The notes: generated from the sequence alone by a model not told the origin. Counted from the stretch's first letter, positions 32,706 to 39,456 are shown. The stretch: DNA of 39,456 nt from Acidimicrobiales bacterium (GCA_017883065.1 JADGOG010000009.1:1-39456), one strand, 5' to 3'. Program-made: numbers and translations.

Positions 32706-33896
32706 TCAGCCGGCGGTCGGCGGGGCCACCGCGTGGGGCATGCACAGATCGTCGTACTCGGCGATGACGATCTCGCCCGCATCGGGACCACAGGCCGGGC
32801 ACTGGGGGTCGCGGTGGACCTTGAAGTTCCGGAAGCTCTGCTCCAGTGCGTCGTAGGCCAACAGCCTGCCCTGGAGCGTGTCGCCGATGCCGAGCAGGAT
32901 CTTGATGGTCTCGACGGCTTGGATCGATCCGACGATGCCCGGGAGCACGCCCAGCACGCCGGCCTCGGCGCAGCTCGGGGCCAACTCCGCCGGAGGCGGC
33001 TCGGGAATCATGCACCGGTAGCACGGACCCTCGAAGGGATTGAATACCGTGGCCTGTCCTTCGAACCGGAAGATCGACCCGTGCACGACAGGGATCCTCT
33101 TCAGCAGCGACGCATCGTTCACCAGATACCGGGTGGGGAAGTTGTCGGTGCCGTCGACGATCACGTCGTAGCCGTCGATGATGTCGAGGATGTTGTCGGC
33201 CCCGAGCCGCACGTCGTAGGTGACCACGTTGACGTCGGGGTTGATCAGGGTGAGGGTCTTCTTGGCCGAGTCGACCTTGCGCTCCCCGATCCGATCGGTG
33301 TTGTGGAGGATCTGTCGTTGGAGGTTGGAGGCGTCGACCACGTCCATGTCGATGATCCCGAGGGTCCCCACTCCTGCGGCGGCAAGGTAGAGGGCGGCCG
33401 GTGAGCCCAGCCCGCCGGCCCCAAGGAGGAGCACCTTGGCATCGAGGAGCTTCAGCTGACCGACTTCGCCCACCTCGGGGAGAAGGAGGTGCCGCTGGTA
33501 TCGGTTGCGCTGCTCGGGGTCGAGCGCCTGGGGTGCCGCCCAGGCCCGACCCTCGTCCTTCCAGCGGTTGAACCCGCCGATGACCGAGGCCACGTCGGCG
33601 TAGCCGAGCTCCTGCATCGTCTTGGCGGCGAACGCGGAGCGCGTCCCTCCGGCACAGTAGATGACCACGTGGCTGGACTTGTCGGGGATCCGTCCCTCGA
33701 CGGAGGTCTCGAGCGTGCCCCGGGGGATGTGCACGGCGCCGGGCAGGGCGCCCTGCTCGTACTCGTCGGGCTCGCGGACGTCGAGTACCACCGCACCGCC
33801 GGCCTCGATCTCCCGCTCGGCTTCCACGGGCTCAATCTCGCGGACTGCAGCCTTGGCTGCGGCCAACATCTCTCTGAACGTGGGCACAACGATCAC
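32706..33896 (-). CDS. Rhodanese-ThiF/MoeB fusion, sulfur carrier adenylyltransferase
   Basis: A 396-aa fusion likely to activate the C-terminus of ubiquitin-like sulfur carriers (MoaD, ThiS or CysO type) and pass sulfur to them. The first 120 residues are a rhodanese domain with VVLDVREPDEY (36-46) and active-site loop CAGGTRS (Cys81). The rest is an E1-like adenylyltransferase: NRYQRHLLLPEVG (131-143), LLGAGGLGSPAALYLAAAGVG (157-177), IDMDVVDASNLQRQ (182-195), with CYRC (292-295) and CPACG (366-370) as the zinc site and a catalytic-type Cys in SCAEAGVLG. MoeZ/MOCS3 have the opposite order. The GTG at 33896 has AAGG just upstream; V21 at 33887 is an alternative start. Confidence 0.92.
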   Translation of the reverse strand: MIVVPTFREMLAAAKAAVREIEPVEAEREIEAGGAVVLDVREPDEYEQGALPGAVHIPRGTLETSVEGRIPDKSSHVVIYCAGGTRSAFAAKTMQELGYADVASVIGGFNRWKDEGRAWAAPQALDPEQRNRYQRHLLLPEVGEVGQLKLLDAKVLLLGAGGLGSPAALYLAAAGVGTLGIIDMDVVDASNLQRQILHNTDRIGERKVDSAKKTLTLINPDVNVVTYDVRLGADNILDIIDGYDVIVDGTDNFPTRYLVNDASLLKRIPVVHGSIFRFEGQATVFNPFEGPCYRCMIPEPPPAELAPSCAEAGVLGVLPGIVGSIQAVETIKILLGIGDTLQGRLLAYDALEQSFRNFKVHRDPQCPACGPDAGEIVIAEYDDLCMPHAVAPPTAG

Positions 33897-33952
33897 GATC
33901 CTTCTTGGACGGCGCCGGATCCGGGCCTGCCGGGGCCGACGCACCACTCGAC

Positions 33953-33983
33953 AGTGAGGTAAACACTACCAGCGAGGTCAACA
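33953..33983. repeat. Imperfect direct repeat upstream of the rhodanese-ThiF gene
   Basis: AGTGAGGTAAACA (33953-33965) and AGCGAGGTCAACA (33971-33983) are 13-mers differing at two bases, 18 bases apart start to start. They lie 57 bases upstream of the GTG, where a promoter would be; on the minus strand TTGACC of the outer copy could serve as a -35. A regulator contacting one DNA face, or a partial duplication, would both explain them. Confidence 0.4.
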
Positions 33984-34015
33984 TTCCCGACAGCTCTGGG
34001 TCCATCGGGGGACTG

Positions 34016-35398
34016 CTAGCCGGTGGTGACGTAGCCGGCGGGCGGGATGGTCCCCGGGCCGGTGGACAGGCAGCCGGCGAGGAAGGCCGGATCCGCCGGG
34101 GCCGCCAACGTGGGCGGGTCGAGGAAGGCCGGCGGGCTGGCCAGGTCGATCGAGTCCAACAGATTGTCCGCATGCAGGTCCCGGTAGGTGAGCGCCGGGA
34201 GGTTCCATTTGGTCTCGACCAGCTTGAGCACCGACGTGTGGTCGTGGGTCACCCGCGAGACGTAGTCGGGGCGGGCGTAGGGCGACACCACGCCGGCCGG
34301 GACCCGGAATCCGAGGCGGTTGAACGAACCGTGGGCGTCGCCGGCCGACAGGACCGGCTTGACCTTGTCCGGCTTGACCGCGCCGGGTGGGGGGACGTGG
34401 TCGTAGTAGCCACCCGACTCGTCGTAGCACCAGACGAGCATGGTGTTGGGCCACTGCGGCGAGGCCATCACCGCCGAGACCACCTGGGAGAGGAACTGAT
34501 CGCCGTACTGCACGTCCTGGGGGTTCTCCTCGGACTGCGTCCCGAAGTCGGGGTCGACCAGGCTCACCGCGGGCAGGGTCCCGGCCGCGGCATCGCTGAA
34601 GAATCCGGTGATGTCGACCAGGTTTGGCCTGATGTCGGGCACGCCGACCAGATAGGTCCAGATGAGGGCAGAGGGCAGCGAGGAGTAGTAGTTCTTCCAC
34701 GAGATCCCGTGCTTGTTCATGGCCTCGAACATGGTGCCGTTGGGCGGCTTGTCGGAGTTGAGGACGTCGGTGGTCAGACCCAGCGAGGTCCCACCCATCA
34801 TGAACCGACGGTTCGGATAGGTCTGGGCACCCACGGAGCAGAAGTAGCGGTCGCATACCGGGAAGGTGGCGGCCAGCGAGTTGACGAAGGGCAGGATCGA
34901 CGGCTCGACGTACCCCATCGACACGGGACCGCTCTGGCTCTTCACGAAGCCGGTGTTGGATCCGTGGGCATACGACACGTGGAAGGCCTCCCACGTGTTG
35001 TAGGGCTCACGGTCCACCTGGCACGGGTTGGGCATGGGGAAGGCGTGGAGCACCGCGTTCTTCGAGGGTGGCGGGAACGTCGAGCTCTTCGGCCACGGGT
35101 TGGACGCCGTCGGCTTCCCGTCCGCCCCGAGCACGAATCCGTCGCCCCGCCCCTGCATCATCCCGAGGACGTTGTCGTAGGAGTGGTTCTCCATCATCAC
35201 GATGACGATGTTGGAGATCTGGGGGATCTGGTCGGTGCCGGCGGCCGCGTTCGGATTGGGCAGCGTGCCCGGTCCGGGCCGCCTGCCCCCGGGGAGGGCC
35301 GATGCCGACGCACCCGTGGGTGCCAGCCCGATGGCGGCTGCTCCTGCGAGTGCGCCTCCCAGCAGAGCCCGGCGGGAGAGTGCGATCGGTTCGGTCAT
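34016..35398 (-). CDS. Tat-exported phosphoesterase, phospholipase C/acid phosphatase family
   Basis: A 460-aa secreted enzyme. The N-terminus is a twin-arginine signal, ALSRRALLGGALAGAAAIGLAPTGASASA (6-34), with likely cleavage after ASA. The mature protein belongs to the phosphoesterase family (PF04185): IVIVMMENHSYDNVLG (64-79) is the metal and nucleophile region, QTYPNRRFMMGG and WCYDESGGYYDHVPPP carry further metal ligands, and THDHTSVLKLVE is the late histidine motif. Length suits phosphatidylcholine-hydrolysing or AcpA-like enzymes; substrate is open. ATG at 35398 is 7 bases after a TAGTGT box and is divergent from a nitroreductase with 93 bases between. Confidence 0.92.
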   Translation of the reverse strand: MTEPIALSRRALLGGALAGAAAIGLAPTGASASALPGGRRPGPGTLPNPNAAAGTDQIPQISNIVIVMMENHSYDNVLGMMQGRGDGFVLGADGKPTASNPWPKSSTFPPPSKNAVLHAFPMPNPCQVDREPYNTWEAFHVSYAHGSNTGFVKSQSGPVSMGYVEPSILPFVNSLAATFPVCDRYFCSVGAQTYPNRRFMMGGTSLGLTTDVLNSDKPPNGTMFEAMNKHGISWKNYYSSLPSALIWTYLVGVPDIRPNLVDITGFFSDAAAGTLPAVSLVDPDFGTQSEENPQDVQYGDQFLSQVVSAVMASPQWPNTMLVWCYDESGGYYDHVPPPGAVKPDKVKPVLSAGDAHGSFNRLGFRVPAGVVSPYARPDYVSRVTHDHTSVLKLVETKWNLPALTYRDLHADNLLDSIDLASPPAFLDPPTLAAPADPAFLAGCLSTGPGTIPPAGYVTTG

Positions 35399-35411
35399 GC
35401 CGGCGACACTA
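35399..35411 (-). promoter_or_regulatory. Leaderless -10 box for the phosphoesterase gene
   Basis: On the minus strand TAGTGT (35411-35406) is followed by 7 bases and ATG at 35398. Confidence 0.5.
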
Positions 35412-35478
35412 ACGACGGTCCGTCCGCCGTGCTCGGGGAGTGCCGGTCACGGGCACGGGCCGGGCGTGACCAGGGAAG

Positions 35479-35491
35479 TAGCGTTCCGGCC
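35479..35491 (+). promoter_or_regulatory. Leaderless -10 box for the nitroreductase gene
   Basis: TAGCGT at 35479-35484 is followed by 7 bases and ATG at 35492. With the box for the divergent phosphoesterase, both genes of this pair show the same leaderless spacing. Confidence 0.45.
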
Positions 35492-36091
35492 ATGGAGTTC
35501 GCCCAGGCGGTGACCCGCCGGCACATGACCAGGAATTTCACTGGGCGCGGACCCGACCCCGAGGTCGTGGACGCCCTGTTGGAGGGGGCGCTGCGGGCGC
35601 CTTCTGCGGGGAACACCCAGGGGCGTGCTTTCGTCGTCTTGGAGGGACCCGGACAGACCGATCGCTACTGGACGGCGACCACCGACGAGGAGTGGCGTGC
35701 CCGCTCCCGTCGCTACGCCGGGCTGTCCAGGGCTCCGGTGATCGTGCTGCCTTTCGCCGATCCCGAGGCGTACGTCGCCAGGTATGAGGAGTCGGACAAA
35801 CGACGGGCGGACGAGGAGCCGGTGGAGTGGGTGGTCCCCTTCTGGCTGGTGGATGCGGCCTTCGCCACCATGACCGTGTTGCTCGGGGCGTGCGACCGCG
35901 GCATCGGTGCCTCCTTCCTCGGGAACTTCCGTGGCGAAGGCAGGCTCCGCGAGGCTCTGGGAGTGCCCGCGCACTTCCGCTGGCTCGGGGCGGTCCTGTT
36001 GGGCGAGGCGGCCGAGCCCGATCCACCGTCGTCCTCGGCCGGTCGGCCCCGGCGCACCATCGCCGACAGCGTCCACCGGGGGCATTGGTAG
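35492..36091 (+). CDS. Nitroreductase family protein
   Basis: A 199-aa FMN-dependent reductase of the nitroreductase fold, usually a cytoplasmic dimer. The FMN phosphate-binding start is AVTRRHMTRNFTGRG (6-20); LRAPSAGNTQGRAFVVLEG (about 32-50) is the second FMN block; GIGASFLGNFRGEGRLREALGVP near residues 139-161 matches the family's late flavin motif. Substrate is unknown. The track embeds it in a 728-aa shadow read-through beginning at 33905; the true ATG is at 35492. It could act on quinones or nitro compounds, or supply the flavin reductase activity missing from the short CofE here; the latter is only a hypothesis. Confidence 0.9.
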   Translation: MEFAQAVTRRHMTRNFTGRGPDPEVVDALLEGALRAPSAGNTQGRAFVVLEGPGQTDRYWTATTDEEWRARSRRYAGLSRAPVIVLPFADPEAYVARYEESDKRRADEEPVEWVVPFWLVDAAFATMTVLLGACDRGIGASFLGNFRGEGRLREALGVPAHFRWLGAVLLGEAAEPDPPSSSAGRPRRTIADSVHRGHW

Positions 36092-36118
36092 GCGGCCGGG
36101 CTCACCTGTTCCCGGTGA

Positions 36119-36147
36119 TTGAAACGAGGGCACCCCCGGCGTACGAT
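36119..36147 (+). promoter_or_regulatory. Sigma-70-like promoter for the membrane-protein pair
   Basis: TTGAAA at 36119-36124 and TACGAT at 36142-36147 are separated by exactly 17 bases, the best -35/-10 match in the window. It leaves a leader of roughly 75 bases before ATG 36228, which has a strong GGAGGAG (36214-36220) 7 bases before it. Confidence 0.65.
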
Positions 36148-36227
36148 CACCGTGACGACCAGTGAGGCGGCGTCCGGCGGACCCGACGGGTGCGTGACCG
36201 GAGCCCGCCGGATGGAGGAGCCCGTTC

Positions 36228-36845
36228 ATGACCGACACCGCCGTCCACGTCGGTGCAGTTCCCCCGCAGAGCGTCGGCGGCCCACCTCCGATCCCCGAAT
36301 TCTCGATCGTGCCGGTGCGGGGCATCCCCATCGCCGCTGCGTTGCTGGTCGGCCTGATCGTGGCCATCGCCACCAACAGCCTGTGGGCGCTCACCTTCTT
36401 CCATGTGGGCGGAGGTGGGTTGTGGACGAGCATCGACCTCTTCCTCGGACTGATCATCGGTCCGATACTCGGACGGCTGTCCGTGCCGGCCCGCATCGAG
36501 TTCACCGTCCGCTTCATGCCGAAGATGGTGGTGATCATGCCAACCCTGGTGGCAATGACTCTGGGTGCCGGTTTCCAGCTGGCCCGACACCTCGGCAACC
36601 TCGAGACCAACTATCCCCATCACGGATGGCTGGTCGCCTCGTATGTCATCGTCGGGGTGATGGCGGTGATCGCCCTCGGCCTGCTCGAGCCGGCCAACAT
36701 CGCCGTCCTCTTCGAGCTCAAGAAGCCCCGTCCGAACCCTGAGCGGATCGGGAAGCTGATGAAGATCTTCGTCTACACGGCAGGGATCACCGGGATCCTC
36801 CAGATCGCCACCATCGTGATCATGACCTTCCTGGCCAGCCGGTGA
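36228..36845 (+). CDS. Five-helix membrane protein of unknown function
   Basis: A 205-aa integral membrane protein with a Pro-rich N-terminus and about five helices (33-58, 65-82, 100-119, 133-153, 179-203). The first helix ends in LTFFHVGGGGLWTSID (55-70); a helix-end His followed by Gly and Trp recalls heme- or copper-associated small membrane families (CopD/DUF2269-type), but the resemblance is loose. The fifth helix follows a basic loop (ELKKPRPNPERIGKLMK). A strong Shine-Dalgarno and a 17-spaced promoter precede it. It overlaps the next membrane-protein gene in a GTGA, so the two likely form a complex. I do not recognise a named family. Confidence 0.75.
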   Translation: MTDTAVHVGAVPPQSVGGPPPIPEFSIVPVRGIPIAAALLVGLIVAIATNSLWALTFFHVGGGGLWTSIDLFLGLIIGPILGRLSVPARIEFTVRFMPKMVVIMPTLVAMTLGAGFQLARHLGNLETNYPHHGWLVASYVIVGVMAVIALGLLEPANIAVLFELKKPRPNPERIGKLMKIFVYTAGITGILQIATIVIMTFLASR

Positions 36846-37285
36846 GCGACGTGGCGGGAGCCGCACATCCCGAGCCCGACGCGATCGACCTCCGCCAGGC
36901 GGACCTGCCGCCGGTGGCTCGCCTGGCCACGGTGACCCTGGCCCTGGTGGTGACCGGCGGGATCTACATGGCCGCGCAGATCGGCCGGTCGGTCACCTTG
37001 GTGCCGGCGCTCGTCCTGGCCATCGCCGCCGGCGTGGTGCTCTTGGTCAACCTGGTGCTGCTGTCCCGGATCGAGGCATTCGCCTGGGACAAGTTCTTCC
37101 GGGTCTTCGGTTGGTCCCTTCTGGCCTACCTGACCATCGCCGGCATCCTCGAGTACGTGTTCATCTACGACCACACCCCCGGACGGCAGTTGGCCCTGTT
37201 CAGCGTGATGCTGGCCATGTTCGCGGTGGACGTGCCTCTGATCCTCGCCTTCTCGGTGGCCCGCTACCAACCGGTGCCGGACTGA
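36842..37285 (+). CDS. Four-helix membrane protein of unknown function
   Basis: A 147-aa protein with an acidic cytoplasmic N-terminus and about four membrane helices (28-45, 52-74, 86-109, 117-140). It has no cysteines and one His in a loop (YDHTPGRQ). It starts with a GTG inside the stop of the preceding gene (GTGA, 36842-36845). I do not recognise the family; tight coupling suggests it is a partner of the five-helix protein. A compact hairpin right after its stop codon ends the unit. Confidence 0.7.
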   Translation: MSDVAGAAHPEPDAIDLRQADLPPVARLATVTLALVVTGGIYMAAQIGRSVTLVPALVLAIAAGVVLLVNLVLLSRIEAFAWDKFFRVFGWSLLAYLTIAGILEYVFIYDHTPGRQLALFSVMLAMFAVDVPLILAFSVARYQPVPD

Positions 37286-37300
37286 CCGGGCATCGCCCGG
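37286..37300 (+). terminator. Compact hairpin after the membrane-protein pair
   Basis: CCGGGC (37286-37291) and GCCCGG (37295-37300) form a perfect 6-bp GC stem with a 3-base loop, starting on the first base after the TGA stop. There is no U-tract. It lies between two convergent genes and could serve rightward transcripts. Confidence 0.45.
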
Positions 37301-37386
37301 CGACCTCCCGCCACTGGGGGGCCAGGCGACATTCCAGGCCGGAGTGAGCGCCGAGGCGTCGGTGGCCCGACAGGATCGGCACCCGA

Positions 37387-38721
37387 CTACGGGGCCATTC
37401 CCGCATCCAGGTCGTCGCCGGCCTGTGCCTGGGAGATCGGCCAGAGGTCCTCGGGCTCTCGTCCCCTTGTCTCGGGGACCATCCAGAACAGCCCGGCGAC
37501 GAGGGCCGCCGGGGCGAAGGTGAGTACCGCGGCGAAGCCGAACCGGTTGCCGATGTCGGCCGTCGCGCCAAAGACCACGAGGCCGAGCACGGCACCGAGT
37601 ACCCCGGCCGCCACCCACCACCCGGCCACCGATGCCCGGACGGAAGTGGGGAACAACTCGGCCAGGAGGGCGCCGATGGCCGGGGCGAAGACCGAGCCCG
37701 CCATCACGCCGAGGATGTAGCCGACGACCAAGGCGGCGCTCGAACCCTGATAGGCGAGCATGCCGAACAACGCCATGCCGATCATCCCCAACGTGCCGGT
37801 GGGGCGGCGACCGAGGTGGTCGGCCAGCCAGCGGCCACCCACAAGGCCGCCCAGACCGGCCAGGCCGGCACCGAGGACCATGGCGGCAGTCACGTACCCC
37901 GGCTGGTGCAGCACGTTCTGGGCATAGACGAAGACGTAGCTGTTGGCCGGGCCGGTGATGACCGAGGCGGAGAACCCGATCAGAGCGATGATCACCAGGC
38001 GCCTCCGAAACCGCGGTCCGACAGGGCCCAGCACGGGTCGGGGGCGCTCCGCCTCGACAGCGGCGACGCGAAAACGGTCCGGCTCCTCGATCCACCGTCG
38101 GAGGAAGGGGACCAGCGCCAGCGGGACGAGTGCCAAGGCGAACAGACCGCGAAACCCGAGCGCGCTGGAGGCCAGGCTGTGGATGACTGCCGTCAGCCCC
38201 GCCCCGACGCCGTAGCCGGCAGTCACCAGAGCGATCGCCGCTGCCCGTCCTCGGGCGTCGGTCTGCTCGGCGGCGATGACCTCGGTAAGGGCATTTGTCG
38301 AGCTGAGCAGAGGGCGCCCCAAGGCGAAGAGCACCACGAACCACCAGTAGCCGGGGCTGAGCGCGGCGACGACGGTCAGGGCCAGGCCCATGGCCAGGGT
38401 GGCGAGAAGAAGCGATCGTCGCCCGAACCGGTCGGCCAGGCCGATGATCGGCAGGCTGGCCAACGACGAAATGCGGATGATGGCCAGTCCGATGCCGAGT
38501 TCGGTGCCCGACAGACCCACCTGGTCGGTGATGCTCCCTCCGGGGATGATCCGCCCGAAATCGCGTGCCACGTCCCCCAGCGCGGCGATCACCCCGAACT
38601 GGCCGAATCCCGAGGCCAGTGCGGCGCAGGCCACGGCCACCACTCTCCGGTCGGTCCACCGGTGCAGGTGCAGCGGTTCGGTCGCACCCGACTGCGACTC
38701 CGGTTCGTGAGGCGTCGTCAT
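37387..38721 (-). CDS. Major facilitator superfamily transporter
   Basis: A 444-aa permease with about 12 membrane helices in two halves. The loop between helices 2 and 3 reads LADRFGRRS, the classic motif A, and its copy in the second half is LADHLGRRPT. LFPTSVRASVAGWW and MVPETRGREPEDLW near the end are typical of sugar-porter or metabolite:H+ symporter-like members. The N-terminus (MTTPHEPESQSGATEPLHLHRW) is hydrophilic and His-rich. Substrate is unknown. The track start is 156 codons too early; ATG at 38721 is the first Met before helix 1. No good -10 or ribosome-binding site is seen next to it, so the start is less certain than the family. Confidence 0.88.
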   Translation of the reverse strand: MTTPHEPESQSGATEPLHLHRWTDRRVVAVACAALASGFGQFGVIAALGDVARDFGRIIPGGSITDQVGLSGTELGIGLAIIRISSLASLPIIGLADRFGRRSLLLATLAMGLALTVVAALSPGYWWFVVLFALGRPLLSSTNALTEVIAAEQTDARGRAAAIALVTAGYGVGAGLTAVIHSLASSALGFRGLFALALVPLALVPFLRRWIEEPDRFRVAAVEAERPRPVLGPVGPRFRRRLVIIALIGFSASVITGPANSYVFVYAQNVLHQPGYVTAAMVLGAGLAGLGGLVGGRWLADHLGRRPTGTLGMIGMALFGMLAYQGSSAALVVGYILGVMAGSVFAPAIGALLAELFPTSVRASVAGWWVAAGVLGAVLGLVVFGATADIGNRFGFAAVLTFAPAALVAGLFWMVPETRGREPEDLWPISQAQAGDDLDAGMAP

Positions 38722-39201
38722 GGGTGGCCAGCCGGCCGGGTGGGACCGACGGAGGGAGCAGAAACCGCTGACGAATCCCGGGGGGCGTCGGCTCCCACGA
38801 GAATCCAGTCTCGTTGAAGCCGATGGACTGAAGACGCCGACCACGTGAGGCTGCGGTCCGTGCCGGTCGGCGACGCGCTCCATCGTCTCTGCCCCACCGA
38901 CCCGACATGTGGGGACATCCTCAAGAATCGAGCCAATCGAGAAGAGCGCCGGTCCGACTCGGACTACTGCTGTGACACGTGCCGATTGGGGCCACGATAG
39001 CGACTCTGGCGCCGACCACCCCACGGGAGATTCCGATCGCCGATGCGACGAGGCCGCAGCGTCGGATGGCAGTATGCAGAACGCGTTGCAGCGGGCTCGG
39101 AACAGGGCCTGCGACCTGTCGTGGGGCGATCCTGGTCGATAGAGACGAGTGGGGGACCTTCTCCTCTGTTCGACACGGTCTGGCCGCAATACGATCGGTC
39201 C
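38722..39201. other. 480-base gap with no supported gene
   Basis: Between the MFS start and the 79-aa gene, small ORFs exist on both strands but lack ribosome-binding sites and recognisable proteins. I see no tRNA 3' arm or other RNA signature. There is one short direct repeat, AATCGAG-cc-AATCGAG (38926-38941), possibly part of the divergent control region. The upstream signals of both flanking genes must lie here. Confidence 0.5.
39190..39201 (+). promoter_or_regulatory. Leaderless -10 box for the 79-aa gene
   Basis: TACGAT at 39190-39195 is followed by 6 bases and ATG at 39202, so transcription would begin on the start codon; no Shine-Dalgarno sequence precedes the ATG. Confidence 0.5.
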
Positions 39202-39441
39202 ATGAAGAAGTTGCTCGTGGCAGCTGCACTGTTCATCGGACTAGGTCTGGTTGCCAAACGCCTGGGCACACGGATGCAGAACGTCGACTGGGAGAAGAAG
39301 TTCGAGGAGATGCCGGACAACGCTCCACCGAAGTGGATGTTCCGCAACATCACGGCCATTCGCGAGAACACCGACCGGATCCTCGAAGTGCTCGACGCCG
39401 ACCGTTCAGACCCGGCGGAGGGCGAGTCCGAAGCCGGCTGA
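39202..39441 (+). CDS. 79-aa membrane-anchored protein of unknown function
   Basis: A short protein with a Lys-Lys start and one hydrophobic helix (about 4-18, LLVAAALFIGLGLVA), then a positively charged patch (KRLGTRM) and a soluble part with VDWEKKFEEMPDNAPPKWMFRNITAIRENTDRILEVL (28-64) that looks structured and helical, and an acidic tail. The helix may be a signal anchor. I do not recognise the family. The track begins it 53 codons early at 39043; the ATG at 39202 is preferred because of the -10 box 6 bases before it. It ends 15 bases before the right edge. Confidence 0.7.
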   Translation: MKKLLVAAALFIGLGLVAKRLGTRMQNVDWEKKFEEMPDNAPPKWMFRNITAIRENTDRILEVLDADRSDPAEGESEAG

Positions 39442-39456
39442 GGCTGGGTCGACTGA

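Noticed and set aside
33905-36091. 728-aa plus-strand ORF spanning the phosphoesterase gene
   Set aside because: Only its last 199 codons (from 35492) are a real nitroreductase; the rest is antisense to the Tat-exported phosphoesterase and has no family features.
1-39456. tRNA, rRNA, CRISPR, insertion sequence or phage genes
   Set aside because: No T-arm like sequence, regularly spaced repeat array, transposase motif or phage gene was seen in the gaps or frames, by eye only.

Overview
This window looks like a chromosomal segment of a high-GC actinobacterium, most likely of the class Acidimicrobiia (Ilumatobacter/Iamia/Microthrix-like). The class placement is inferred from protein style, a full F420 pair (cofD-cofE), a DUF5719 plus giant glycosyltransferase pair and an actinobacterial cell-wall sugar block, without mycolic-acid genes. 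I saw no rRNA, tRNA, CRISPR array, insertion sequence or phage gene. Nearly all of the sequence is accounted for by 34 protein genes plus one very short upstream ORF. All coordinates come from the given sequence; family assignments are by motif recognition, not database search.

Layout. 1-303: N-terminal piece of a DUF222-type protein running off the left edge. 426-3398: a methyltransferase and a convergent GH3 glycosidase. 3475-8423: a two-gene unit of a very large membrane glycosyltransferase and a DUF5719 protein. 8625-9245: a lone 148-aa helical protein with its own promoter and hairpin terminator. 9246-13682: three tandem GT4 glycosyltransferases and a GDP-deoxymannose reductase-like SDR. 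13731-15437: a divergent F420 operon (cofD-cofE) preceded by a 10-codon upstream ORF. 15532-17616: FKBP isomerase and a DEAD-box helicase. 17742-26875: a long leftward nucleotide-sugar/cell-envelope block (rmlB, rmlD, ugd, UDP-xylose synthase-like, DPM1-like GT2, WbbL-like GT2, Thr-rich anchored protein, mannose-1-P guanylyltransferase-like, GalE-like). 26926-33896: birA divergent from a biotin-dependent carboxylase alpha subunit, an M20 amidohydrolase, a methylmalonyl-CoA mutase large subunit and a rhodanese-ThiF fusion. 34016-39441: a Tat-exported phosphoesterase, a nitroreductase, two small membrane proteins, an MFS transporter and a 79-aa anchored protein.

How the genes fit together. Most of the window supplies activated sugars (dTDP-rhamnose, UDP-glucuronate/UDP-xylose, GDP-mannose and possibly GDP-D-rhamnose) and the transferases that would use them at the membrane. 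The gene content recalls the Mycobacterium tuberculosis stretch from fbiA-fbiB through manB(Rv3264c)-wbbL-rmlD to birA-accA3, suggesting an old actinobacterial neighbourhood. The right half carries propionate/branched-chain metabolism: BirA would biotinylate the carboxylase, whose methylmalonyl-CoA product could feed the mutase. The partner subunits (carboxylase beta, B12-binding mutase subunit) are outside the window.

Expression signals. A -10-like TAnnnT box lies 6-8 bases before the start codon of at least nine genes and the cofD upstream ORF, so leaderless mRNAs seem common here. Inside operons the rule is 4-base ATGA/GTGA stop-start overlaps. Shine-Dalgarno sequences appear mainly where a gene has a longer leader or lies inside an operon. 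No single undescribed system is proven; the best candidates are the GT2/GT-C-like fusion with DUF5719, the GT4x3-reductase cassette and the cofD upstream ORF.
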